Positions 1-9,142 of a stretch of 19,175 bases of DNA are shown here, piece by piece. The stretch's first letter is position 1, and each line of letters opens with the position of its first letter. Location of the stretch: contig NZ_DQDX01000017.1 in NCBI RefSeq assembly GCF_003525665.1, positions 1 to 19,175 on the forward strand, read 5' to 3'. The notes under the pieces are model-generated. The model did no database searches. It was not told the DNA's origin and worked only from the letters and a program-made list of their open reading frames with translations. The position numbers were made by a program, and so were the translations under genes. This DNA comes from Flavobacterium sp. GTDB lineage: Bacteria > Bacteroidota > Bacteroidia > Flavobacteriales > Flavobacteriaceae.

Positions 1-76
1 CTTCCCAACCTTTTTATAAAAATTACACTCTATAACAGTATACCGGTTTCTTAATTCAATTTAAAAATCCAACTTT

Positions 77-3000
77 ATGAAAAATATAATTCTAATATCA
101 TTACTATTCTTTGGTAGTTTTGTTCAAGCTCAAAGTCCGCAGTTGAATGTAAAAGGCAAAGATTCTGCTCTTGTACGTTTAAGTCAGTTAAAAGTTTCTG
201 TAAAAGTGGTAGGAAATATTGCTTACACAACTACAGAAATGCATTTTTATAATGGAACCAATCGTCAAATGGAAGCAGAGCTAATGTTTCCGTTGCCCGA
301 AGGCGTTTCTGTTTCAAGATATGCCATTGACATTAATGGTAAAATGCGTGAAGCTGTTCCTGTAAATAAAAATAAAGGAAAGCAAGTTTTTGAAGCTATC
401 GAACATCGTCGTGTTGATCCAGGTTTGCTTGAAAAAGTAGAAGGAAATAACTTTCGAACTCGAATTTATCCGTTACTACCAAAAAAAGAGCGCATTGTAA
501 TTATTGGTTATGAGCAAGAGCTTTCCAATTTTGACGCGACGCATTTATCCTATCAAATGCTTACAACTTATCCGTATAATTTAGATGTTTTTGAGTTGAA
601 TATTGCTGTTATCGGCGCAACTTCTGTTCCAACAGTTATCAATCAAGAAGGCACAATTGCTTTAGAAAACATGAATCAGAATTATGTGGCATCCATCAAA
701 CGAAATCAGTATAAACCAAAAGATAAATTGGTTATTACGATTCCAATTCGTGCTGATATTCCCAGTGTTGTCGTGCAATCGGTTAACAATCAACATTATT
801 TTTATTCCAATACTATCATAGAAAGTAAGAATGTAAAAAAGAAAACTCCGAATTCTATTGCATTAATTTGGGACGTTTCTTTAAGTTGTAGAAAGCGCGA
901 TTTGAAGAAAGAGTTACAATTATTAGACGCCTATTTTAAAGCATTAAACTCGGTAGAAGTAACGTTGTATTTTGCTGGTTATAATTTCGAAAAAAGGAAT
1001 TCTTATCCGATTAAAAATGGAGATTGGGCAACATTAAAATCTATTTTAGAAAGTGTAAAATATGATGGTGGAACTCGTTTTTCTAAAATAAAATTGCCTT
1101 TGCACGATGAATATTTATTTTTCACCGACGGATTATCTTCTTTAAGTTCGAATGTCTTTTCGGAGACTAAAAAACCAGTGTATACAATCACTTCGATGGC
1201 ATCATCTGATTATGCTTTCCTGAATTTTAATGCCATAAAATCTGGTGGGAATTTCATCAATTTGAATCAATTAAATGTTTCTGATGGCTTGAATAAATTG
1301 CAATATCAAAGTTTAAAATTTTTAGGCATTAAAGACAATTATTTGGTAACCGAAATGTATCCAATGATTGGAACACCAGTTTCTGGAAGTTTTAGTATGG
1401 CTGGAATTTCATTAAAAGAAACCAACGAAGTAACGTTGCAATTTGGTTATGATGATACTCCGATTTTAGAGAAAACTATCACAATTGATGCAACAAAACA
1501 GGCTTCGGAAGAAATAAGTATTGAAAAACTTTGGGCTCAAAAGAAGATTGCTTTTCTAGAAATTCAGTATAAAAAATATGCCGATGAAATTGAATTAATG
1601 GGAAAGAAATACGGAATTGTAACTCAGAATACTTCTTTAATTGTTCTCGAAAATTTACACGATTATATTCAGTATGAAATTATTCCTCCGGCAGAATTGC
1701 GTGAAGAATTTGATCGTATCATGAAACAACAAATAGAATCGGCAAAAGCCAAGAAATACAGCAATTGGGAGAATGTAGCCACTTACTATGAGCAACTTTC
1801 GGCTTGGTGGAAAAATGATGTTAAATACAGTATGCCAAAACCAATTCCGGTTACAAATGCTGCAAAAGTTGGAAATATTAGAGGCGTTGTTTCCGATAAT
1901 GTAAGTACTTTACCAGGCGCAACCGTTGTTATTAAAGGGAAAAACCAAGGTGTTATGACAGATATTGATGGAAAGTTTGCTATTAACGCACAACGAGGTG
2001 ATATTTTGGTTTTTTCATTTGTAGGATTAGAACAGAAAGAAATTAAAATTGGTCGTGCCAATAATTATAATGTGATAATGTCCAATTCTTCTACCAATTT
2101 AGATGAAGTTTTGGTTGTAGGCGCAAATGGTATCAAAAGAGAATCAAAAGATTTTGAAGAAGACGAAAAACGAGATGAACTTCTATCTGAAGGTGTTTCT
2201 AAAAGGAAAATGGCAATGACTTCTTCTGTAAATATTATCAGAACACAAGAAATTACACAAGCAGCAAATAAAAATATTGTTCCATCCTTAGAAGGAAAAG
2301 TTTCTGGACTTCAAGTTTCTGATGATAAAGAACTTGAGTTTAATTCTTCTAATGGATATTTTGAAAATGATAAAGTGAAAATAAATTCTTGGAGTCCAGA
2401 TCGCGTGTATTTAAAAGTTCTGGATGGTGTTTCGATGGATAAAAAATACGGAGCTTATCTGCAATTGCGTGAAGATCAAATCAACAATCCGAGTTTTTAT
2501 TTTGATGTTGCCAATCATTTTTATGCTGCTGGTGATAAACAAAAAGCATTACTAATTTTAAGTAATATTGCCGATTTAGGACTTGAAAATCATCAATTAT
2601 ACAAATCATTAACCTATTTATTACGCCAATGGGAAGCTTATGATGATGCTTTGCATACAGCTAATCAAGTAGCAATTTGGAGAGCTCAAGAACCACAAGC
2701 GCATCGTGATTTGGGTTTAACATTAGAAGATAATAAACAATATCAAGCGGCTTTTGATGAATTGATTAAGGCTTTAGAAGTAAATTATTTCGGAGAAATG
2801 AGCGGACAATATTCAGGTGTAGAAGATATTATTTTGATGGATATTAATCGAATGATTGCCACACATAAATCAATCAACACCGATAAATTAGACAAGAAGT
2901 ATTTGAATAAAATGCCAATTGACGTTCGAATTATTCTAAACTGGAACCAAATGGACACCGATATCGATTTGCATGTAATTGAACCAACCAATGAAGAATG

Positions 3001-3280
3001 TTACTATGGTCATCGTGATACCCAAATTGGAGCGCGTTTTTCTAAAGATTTTACGCAAGGTTATGGACCAGAACAATACTTATTGCGCAATGCTGTAAAA
3101 GGAAAATACACTATAAAAACCAATTTTTTTGGAGAAAGTGCTTTAACAGAAAACGGACCAACAACAGTTATGGTTGAAATTTATACAACTAAAAATGGCA
3201 AAACCGAACGCACATTGCAAACGATTCAGTTAGGAACCGTTCGAGAAAACCAAAATTTAGCAGAAATAACAATATATTAG
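77..3280 (+). CDS. Exported VIT/vWA multidomain protein with carboxypeptidase-regulatory, SusC-like leader, TPR-like and DUF2135-like regions
   Basis: Function is unknown; an envelope or surface role is inferred. The ATG start gives a clear signal peptide, with likely cleavage after VQA at about residue 18. Domains in order: a VIT domain (about 28-150, with the FPLPEG motif); a von Willebrand A-like domain with a complete MIDAS set (DxSxS at D266/S268/S270, T333 in DGGT, D351 in FTDG); a carboxypeptidase-D regulatory-like beta-sandwich (about 599-670, GNIRGVVSD to FVGLEQKEI); a stretch resembling the start of a SusC TonB-dependent receptor (LDEVLVVGANG near 675-685, then EGKVSGLQVS), with no beta-barrel after it; TPR-like helices (about 802-910); and a C-terminal DUF2135-like domain from about 954 (MDTDIDLHVIEP, with a YYGH segment). 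The family occurs in Bacteroidota. A rho-independent terminator follows the stop. No convincing promoter was seen in the first 76 bases. Confidence 0.85.
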   Translation: MKNIILISLLFFGSFVQAQSPQLNVKGKDSALVRLSQLKVSVKVVGNIAYTTTEMHFYNGTNRQMEAELMFPLPEGVSVSRYAIDINGKMREAVPVNKNKGKQVFEAIEHRRVDPGLLEKVEGNNFRTRIYPLLPKKERIVIIGYEQELSNFDATHLSYQMLTTYPYNLDVFELNIAVIGATSVPTVINQEGTIALENMNQNYVASIKRNQYKPKDKLVITIPIRADIPSVVVQSVNNQHYFYSNTIIESKNVKKKTPNSIALIWDVSLSCRKRDLKKELQLLDAYFKALNSVEVTLYFAGYNFEKRNSYPIKNGDWATLKSILESVKYDGGTRFSKIKLPLHDEYLFFTDGLSSLSSNVFSETKKPVYTITSMASSDYAFLNFNAIKSGGNFINLNQLNVSDGLNKLQYQSLKFLGIKDNYLVTEMYPMIGTPVSGSFSMAGISLKETNEVTLQFGYDDTPILEKTITIDATKQASEEISIEKLWAQKKIAFLEIQYKKYADEIELMGKKYGIVTQNTSLIVLENLHDYIQYEIIPPAELREEFDRIMKQQIESAKAKKYSNWENVATYYEQLSAWWKNDVKYSMPKPIPVTNAAKVGNIRGVVSDNVSTLPGATVVIKGKNQGVMTDIDGKFAINAQRGDILVFSFVGLEQKEIKIGRANNYNVIMSNSSTNLDEVLVVGANGIKRESKDFEEDEKRDELLSEGVSKRKMAMTSSVNIIRTQEITQAANKNIVPSLEGKVSGLQVSDDKELEFNSSNGYFENDKVKINSWSPDRVYLKVLDGVSMDKKYGAYLQLREDQINNPSFYFDVANHFYAAGDKQKALLILSNIADLGLENHQLYKSLTYLLRQWEAYDDALHTANQVAIWRAQEPQAHRDLGLTLEDNKQYQAAFDELIKALEVNYFGEMSGQYSGVEDIILMDINRMIATHKSINTDKLDKKYLNKMPIDVRIILNWNQMDTDIDLHVIEPTNEECYYGHRDTQIGARFSKDFTQGYGPEQYLLRNAVKGKYTIKTNFFGESALTENGPTTVMVEIYTTKNGKTERTLQTIQLGTVRENQNLAEITIY

Positions 3281-3307
3281 TTAATTAGTTAGGTTAAAAT
3301 GGGAAAG

Positions 3308-3341
3308 CAGCTTTGATAGAAATTTCAAGGCTGTTTTTTTT
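3308..3341 (+). terminator. Rho-independent terminator of the VIT protein gene
   Basis: A 9-bp stem (CAGCTTTGA at 3308-3316 with TCAAGGCTG at 3325-3333, one G-T wobble) has an 8-nt loop and is followed by eight T residues. It begins 28 nt after the VIT gene stop and fits termination on the + strand. Confidence 0.75.
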
Positions 3342-3377
3342 ATTTGAAGCGAATCGCTCGGGCATTATCAGTAATCC

Positions 3378-3441
3378 ATTTTCCTGCTTTTCGTTACAAG
3401 TCCCGAAAAAATCGGGAGCTTTCCACTACAATCAGGGCTAT
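3378..3441 (+). repeat. Flavobacterium-type dispersed repeat, copy 1 (CCTGCTTT...CAATCAGGGCTA)
   Basis: The ends TTTCCTGCTTTTCGTTAC and ACTACAATCAGGGCTA enclose a small hairpin (TCCCGA, loop AAAAA, TCGGGA at 3401-3417). The ends match, with changes, the reverse complement of 8022-8066 in this window. I recall many related copies in Flavobacterium intergenic regions, usually with a hairpin centre. This copy lies downstream of the VIT gene in the same orientation as that gene. Function unknown. Confidence 0.6.
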
Positions 3442-3513
3442 TTGAATAACCATTTTAACTTTTGAAATTTTAGAAAACTTCATTAAACAATATTATTCAG
3501 TTACTTATATTTT

Positions 3514-3552
3514 AAACCTGACAGGTTTTCAAAACCTGTTAGGTTTTTTTTT
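3514..3552 (+). repeat. AAACCTGACAGGTTT hairpin repeat, terminator-like on the + strand
   Basis: Two 16-nt arms (3514-3529 and 3531-3546) pair with one mismatch around a single-base loop, and a T run to 3552 follows. Each arm is itself nearly palindromic (AACCTG...CAGGTT). This motif is, from memory, a common dispersed intergenic hairpin in Flavobacterium. It could be a second terminator for the VIT transcript or simply a repeat. Confidence 0.55.
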
Positions 3553-3584
3553 AAAAGAACTTAATTTTTACTCTCTTAATTTAT

Positions 3585-3613
3585 AAAAAAAAAACACCAA
3601 CTTTCGGTCGGTG
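3585..3613 (-). terminator. Rho-independent terminator of mutB
   Basis: On the - strand, CACCGAC (3613-3607) pairs with GTTGGTG (3601-3595, one wobble) across the loop CGAAA, followed by ten T residues (3594-3585). It lies about 100 nt past the mutB stop and would end the mutA-antitoxin-toxin-mutB transcript. Confidence 0.8.
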
Positions 3614-3628
3614 CTTCATAATGTAATA

Positions 3629-3657
3629 TGTGATTTATCCTTTGCCGAAATGACAAA
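3629..3657. repeat. Degenerate TGTGATTT...CGAAATGACAAA dispersed repeat
   Basis: TGTGATTTATCC followed by TTTGCCGAAATGACAAA resembles the very common Flavobacterium intergenic sequence TGTGATTTCTCC-TTCGTCGAAATGACA, with a few changes. Recognition is from memory. Function unknown. Confidence 0.45.
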
Positions 3658-3681
3658 ATTCGTTTAGTTTATATTGGTCAA

Positions 3682-3714
3682 ACTGCCAACTGCTACTGAA
3701 TACTGCCAACTAAA
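3682..3714. repeat. ACTGCCA-type heptamer ladder next to the mutB stop
   Basis: The sequence can be cut into ACTGCCA, ACTGCT (one base short), ACTGAAT, ACTGCCA and ACTAAA(T), an imperfect 7-nt tandem array. Its last unit abuts the mutB stop codon (TAA at 3717-3715 on the - strand). It is short and degenerate. Confidence 0.5.
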
Positions 3715-5877
<2,163 letters not shown>

Positions 5878-5887
5878 AATCTAAAAA

Positions 5888-6178
5888 TTAAAAGATGTTT
5901 AGTTTGCTGTCTCTTGATGAATGGTAAATTGCTTTAATAACTATCAATTTTTCGTAAACTGTGAAATGTATTAAATATGGAAATTTGGCAATCATTATTA
6001 ATCTAACATCTTCATATCGAATCTGATAATGTAGTGGATTCTTTTTAATTAATGCCAAACTTTCTTTGAATGATAAATTGAATCGTTCTGCTAATTTTGG
6101 GTTAATATCCTTGTACCATTTTAAGGATTTATTGTAATCAACTTTAGCCTCATCAATTATAACAACTTTATAAGTCAT
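5888..6178 (-). CDS. Type II toxin, RelE/ParE superfamily
   Basis: This is probably the toxin of a two-gene toxin-antitoxin module. The protein from ATG 6178 has 96 residues, normal for the family. It shows the pattern of a short beta strand (YKVVIIDEA), a helical hairpin with a WY pair (SLKWYKDINPKLAERF), and a C-terminal sheet (VRLIMIAKFPYLIHFTV, then VIKAIYHSSRD), as in ParE/RelE-like proteins. Whether it targets gyrase or mRNA cannot be decided from sequence. The start is set at the ATG, not at a TTG two codons upstream; the ATG gives an 11-bp overlap with the antitoxin gene, the usual tight coupling. The pair sits between mutA and mutB on the same strand, with 10 nt between the toxin stop and mutB. 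Confidence 0.85.
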   Translation of the reverse strand: MTYKVVIIDEAKVDYNKSLKWYKDINPKLAERFNLSFKESLALIKKNPLHYQIRYEDVRLIMIAKFPYLIHFTVYEKLIVIKAIYHSSRDSKLNIF

Positions 6179-6404
6179 TCTCAATTTCTTTTAAAAAGTC
6201 ATCAATGTCTGTTACATTTTCTGGATTTTTAAGGTATTTTTCAGTTCGTTCTCTAACTTCATTTATTTGCCATTGTGGAATAGAATATTCATCATTTTGC
6301 GATGGTAAAACTATAACATCAACAAATTCGGCATTAAAATCATCAGGTAAAATAATATTGATGGTATGGTTTTTAACTTTTACAGTTTGTCTTATCGCTT
6401 CCAT
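6168..6404 (-). CDS. Antitoxin of the RelE/ParE-type module (addiction-module protein)
   Basis: This 78-residue protein starts at ATG and ends inside the toxin gene (11-bp overlap), the usual antitoxin-first order. The N-terminal half (residues 5-35, VKVKNHTINIILPDDF, then VDVIVLPSQ) looks like the small beta module typical of Bacteroidota antitoxins of this type. The C-terminal half (QWQINEVRERTEKYLKNPE to the end) is an acidic, charged helix suited to wrapping the toxin. No -7 box was found in the 25 nt separating it from mutA, so it is probably transcribed from the mutA promoter or from within mutA. Family assignment rests on the pairing and general pattern. Confidence 0.75.
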   Translation of the reverse strand: MEAIRQTVKVKNHTINIILPDDFNAEFVDVIVLPSQNDEYSIPQWQINEVRERTEKYLKNPENVTDIDDFLKEIENDL

Positions 6405-6429
6405 AGTTTCTTTTTGATAAAGTTATGAA

Positions 6430-7800
6430 TTATTCCGATGCTAATCGTTCTTGTTCTAATTTCTCAGCCAAACGTTTTTCAATAATTGGAACAATTAATG
6501 TCTTTCTCGGATTTTGTTTTACAAAAGGATACAATTCTAAATCGTGTTTCATTTTGTCGTTTTTGTTAGGATATTTATTGGTTCCTAATAAAATTTCTTT
6601 TCCGCTGTCGAATAATTCTTGTTCTTTTTGAGCACTTTCGCTGATTTTTTTCTGAATAGTTCCTTCAGATAATTGTTTTATAAATCCACCGTTTGCTTCA
6701 ATTTCTTTAAAAAGTAGTAAGGCTTTTTCGGCTAATTGTTTGGTTAAACTTTCAATATAATATGCTCCATCAGCAGGATTGTTTACTTTATCAAAATAAC
6801 TTTCGTGTTTTAAAATAAGCAATTGATTTCTGGAAATTCTATCGCCAAATTCGTTGTCTTTGTGATACAACGCATCGTAAGGTAAATTGGCAATTGCGTT
6901 TGCGCCACCAAGAATTGCAGACATGCATTCGGTTGTGGTGCGAAGCATATTTACATTGTAATCGTACAATGTTTTGTTGCGTTTGGTTGGCGTTACAACG
7001 ATATGACAATCCAGATTATGATTGTATTCTGATGCTAAAGTCGTGAATAATAAACGCAGCGCACGAAGTTTTGCAATTTCAAAAAAGTAATTGGTTCCAA
7101 CCGAAACTTCGATGGTTATAGGTTGATTTATAGCTGGAATTCTGTTGAAATATTCATTAATATGTGCTAGAGTATAGGCTAATTGTTGCACAATATTGGC
7201 TCCAGCGTTTTGGTAAATTTCTGAATTAATGTTTAGAAATGAACTTTGAGAAAATTTGGAAATCTGATTTAGTTTTTCAAAATCTTTTTCTGCATTTTCA
7301 AACCAGTTTCCGTCTTTACACAATTGTCCAATTAGATCTAATTGAATAATAAAATTGGCTTTATTCTTGGCTAAAAAGTTATTTAATTTAGTGACGAAAT
7401 CGATTGAGAGAAATGGCAAATAAAAAGAATACGTTACCTTTTCTAAAGGAAGATTTTGCATTAAATTTTCTATCGAAATGGTTTCATTTTCAATAGTGAA
7501 TCGAATGCTTTCTGCGCCACGATTTAAGCTGTCTAATGCACGCTCGTTCGATTTTTTAACGTCGTGAACGAAGATGTTTTGCAGAATTGAAAACGCTTCT
7601 TTTGGTGTATTTATAGAAAGTTCGGACGCTGATTCAAATTCATCGCTGTGATAAAACGGTTTTACTTTGATGCCTTCTGGGCTTTCCCAAACGAGCGTTT
7701 CGTTATAGTCGGCGCCTTTTAGTTCGTACTGAATTTGTTGTTTCCATTGCTTGGAACTTACGGCTTCAAAATCTGAAAAAAGTGTGTTTTTTGTATTCAC
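6430..7800 (-). CDS. mutA: Methylmalonyl-CoA mutase small subunit, short form
   Basis: This is the non-catalytic partner of MutB. The 456 residues match the mutase barrel domain: KQWKQQIQYELKGADYNETLVWESPEG at the N-terminus, the region aligned to TNYFFEIAKLRALRLLF of the barrel, and AYYIESLTKQLAEKA near residue 350. In the well-studied propionibacterial enzyme the small subunit is longer (about 640 residues) because it keeps a degenerate cobalamin-type C-terminal domain. That domain is absent here, and the protein ends in a charged helix (AEKLEQERLASE). The start codon is GTG; the frame has no ATG between the upstream in-frame TAA and this point, and the N-terminus from here looks complete. 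A TAAATTTG -7 box lies 23 nt upstream. Confidence 0.9.
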   Translation of the reverse strand: MNTKNTLFSDFEAVSSKQWKQQIQYELKGADYNETLVWESPEGIKVKPFYHSDEFESASELSINTPKEAFSILQNIFVHDVKKSNERALDSLNRGAESIRFTIENETISIENLMQNLPLEKVTYSFYLPFLSIDFVTKLNNFLAKNKANFIIQLDLIGQLCKDGNWFENAEKDFEKLNQISKFSQSSFLNINSEIYQNAGANIVQQLAYTLAHINEYFNRIPAINQPITIEVSVGTNYFFEIAKLRALRLLFTTLASEYNHNLDCHIVVTPTKRNKTLYDYNVNMLRTTTECMSAILGGANAIANLPYDALYHKDNEFGDRISRNQLLILKHESYFDKVNNPADGAYYIESLTKQLAEKALLLFKEIEANGGFIKQLSEGTIQKKISESAQKEQELFDSGKEILLGTNKYPNKNDKMKHDLELYPFVKQNPRKTLIVPIIEKRLAEKLEQERLASE

Positions 7801-7823
7801 AATTATAGTGCTTTTTATTGCAT

Positions 7824-7831
7824 CAAATTTA
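7824..7831 (-). promoter_or_regulatory. Candidate -7 box of the mutA promoter
   Basis: TAAATTTG on the - strand fits the Bacteroidota -7 consensus TAnnTTTG and lies 23 nt before the mutA GTG. No good -33 TTTG was found at the usual spacing, so support is partial. Confidence 0.4.
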
Positions 7832-7923
7832 GTTAAAAATTATCTTTTTAAAGAGATTTAAATTTGATTATTTGCAAAATTGGTATATACTTTTTGTAAA
7901 AGATACTTCGTATTGATAGCAGC

Positions 7924-7947
7924 ACTTCGACAAGCTCAGTGTGACAA
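7924..7947. repeat. ACTTCGACAAGCTCAGTGTGACA dispersed repeat
   Basis: CTTCGACAAGC followed by TCAGTGTGACAA is a short intergenic sequence that I recall from Flavobacterium and other bacterial genomes, seen here once in the gap between divIC and mutA. Function unknown. Confidence 0.5.
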
Positions 7948-8021
7948 TTTGTAATAAATTGGATTTAATTTTAAAGATAAATTTCAGTAGAACCGTGATA
8001 TCTAGTTTAAAGTTTGCTGTT

Positions 8022-8066
8022 TAGCCCTGATTGCAGTGGCACGAAGTAAAGCGGAAAGCAGGAATT
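8022..8066 (-). repeat. Flavobacterium-type dispersed repeat, copy 2 (inverted relative to copy 1)
   Basis: Read on the - strand, the ends are AATTCCTGCTTTCCGCTTTAC and CACTGCAATCAGGGCTA, matching the ends of 3378-3441. The centre is shorter and lacks the clear hairpin. It lies 16 nt downstream of the divIC-like stop, in the same orientation as that gene, just as copy 1 follows the VIT gene. Confidence 0.6.
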
Positions 8067-8082
8067 GCGTTTTTCGAAATGC

Positions 8083-8436
8083 CTACTGTTTCGCTTCGAA
8101 TAAACTGTCTTTTTCTCTATCTTCTTCAATGTCAATAATGTATATGTCTTCGCTGTCTTTTTTCATGTAATACTTTTCGCGTGCATATCGTTCGGTTTGA
8201 CCCGGATTATTGAGGTTTTTTATGCTTTGTTCGTCTTTGGCAATTTCGTCTTGGTAGTATCTTTTATTTTCTTCTAGTTCGTTGATTTGTTGGTCCAAAA
8301 TGCGGTGATCAAAATAGGAATAGTTGTCTAAAAACAGCATCCAAACGATGAAAAAAAGTAAAACCAAGGTGTATCGACTTCCTAAAAATTTAAGAAATGG
8401 ATAGTTGCTGATGAGGTTTTGAAACCATTTTTTCAT
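8083..8436 (-). CDS. Septum formation initiator family protein (DivIC/FtsB-like)
   Basis: A bitopic inner-membrane division protein. The 117 residues show a short cytoplasmic N-terminus, one membrane segment (about 21-36, YTLVLLFFIVWMLFL) and a coiled coil (about 43-76, IDQQINELEENKRYY type heptads). They end with the family's conserved tail (ERYAREKYYMKKDSED, about 82-97), the equivalent of the E..AR..LGM.. segment in DivIC/FtsB. By family knowledge it would join the FtsL/FtsQ-type divisome complex. It follows udk by 17 nt and is probably co-transcribed with it. Start ATG. Confidence 0.85.
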   Translation of the reverse strand: MKKWFQNLISNYPFLKFLGSRYTLVLLFFIVWMLFLDNYSYFDHRILDQQINELEENKRYYQDEIAKDEQSIKNLNNPGQTERYAREKYYMKKDSEDIYIIDIEEDREKDSLFEAKQ

Positions 8437-8453
8437 GTGTTAAAGGTATGAAA

Positions 8454-9062
8454 TTAGGTTATACGTTGGTTGATTACGGCGCGAACTACGTCGATGGCTA
8501 CTGTATTGTATTTGTCGTTAGGTATGATGATGTCGGCGAATGCTTTGGTAGGTTCGATGAACTGTTGGTGCATTGGTTTTAGTGTCGTTTGGTAACGATT
8601 GAGTACTTCTTCCATATCACGACCACGTTCTGCAATGTCACGTTTTAAACGACGAATTAAGCGTTCGTCTGAATCGGCGTGAACGAAAACTTTGATGTCA
8701 AACATGTCGCGAAGGTCTGGATTTGCTAGGATTAGAATTCCTTCTACAATCATTACTTTTCTTGGATGTGTGATAATTGTATCGTCGGTTCTGTTATGAG
8801 TTACGAACGAATAAACTGGTTGCTCGATGGTTTTTTCGGCTTTTAATTCTTTTAGGTGTTGTACTAAAAGTTCGAAATCGATAGCGCGCGGATGATCGAA
8901 ATTGATGTTGCTGCGTTCTTCATAACTCATTCCTACGTTTTGTTTGTAGTAAGAATCTTGCGATATTATTCCGACTTCAGTTTCGGGTAATTCGTTCATA
9001 ATTTGATGAACAACTGTTGTTTTTCCTGATCCTGTTCCGCCTGCGATTCCGATGATAAGCAT
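8454..9062 (-). CDS. udk: Uridine kinase
   Basis: It phosphorylates uridine and cytidine with GTP or ATP in pyrimidine salvage. The 202 residues are the normal size. The P-loop is GGTGSGKT (8-15), followed by QDSYYK (35-40) with the probable catalytic Asp36, FDHPRAIDF (55-63) for nucleoside binding, VMIVEGILIL (103-112), and an arginine-rich lid (RLIRRLKRDIAERGRD, 134-149). The start is ATG. A TATTTTTG -7 box lies 27 nt upstream, so udk probably has its own promoter and leads a udk-divIC transcript. Confidence 0.95.
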   Translation of the reverse strand: MLIIGIAGGTGSGKTTVVHQIMNELPETEVGIISQDSYYKQNVGMSYEERSNINFDHPRAIDFELLVQHLKELKAEKTIEQPVYSFVTHNRTDDTIITHPRKVMIVEGILILANPDLRDMFDIKVFVHADSDERLIRRLKRDIAERGRDMEEVLNRYQTTLKPMHQQFIEPTKAFADIIIPNDKYNTVAIDVVRAVINQRIT

Positions 9063-9088
9063 GTTTATTTATTCTGTTAAAGTTTGGG

Positions 9089-9096
9089 CAAAAATA
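9089..9096 (-). promoter_or_regulatory. Candidate -7 box of the udk promoter
   Basis: TATTTTTG on the - strand matches TAnnTTTG. The -33 region falls inside the AATTACG heptamer ladder at 9104-9137; the nearest match there is TTCG at 9119-9116 (19-nt spacer), an imperfect -33. Confidence 0.45.
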
Positions 9097-9103
9097 GATA
9101 AAA

Positions 9104-9137
9104 AATTACGAATTACGAATTAAAAATCGCGAATTAT
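9104..9137. repeat. AATTACG heptamer ladder upstream of udk
   Basis: AATTACG, AATTACG, AATTAAA, AATCGCG and AATTA follow in strict 7-nt steps: two exact units, then decayed ones. The array covers the presumed -33 region of the udk promoter and lies just before the stop of the upstream TIGR02757 gene. Confidence 0.6.
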
Positions 9138-9142
9138 CAATG

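Larger units (their letters stand above)
3281..3714. other. Gene-free intergenic stretch packed with terminators and degenerate dispersed repeats
   Basis: No credible ORF lies in these 434 bases between two convergent genes. In order it holds the VIT-gene terminator, a CCTGCTTT...CAATCAGGGCTA repeat, an AAACCTGACAGG hairpin, the mutB terminator, a TGTGATTT...GAAATGACA repeat and an ACTGCCA heptamer ladder that runs up to the mutB stop codon. Confidence 0.8.

Noticed and set aside
77..3280. TonB-dependent receptor
   Set aside because: Only the regulatory fold and plug-leader-like motifs are present; there is no barrel, and the VIT/vWA parts dominate.
6179..6184. TTG start for the toxin gene
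   Set aside because: ATG at 6178 gives the standard MTYKV start and a normal short overlap with the antitoxin.
5888..6404. Toxin-antitoxin pair as part of a larger mobile element
   Set aside because: No integrase, terminal repeats or target duplication was seen; only the two genes fill the gap.
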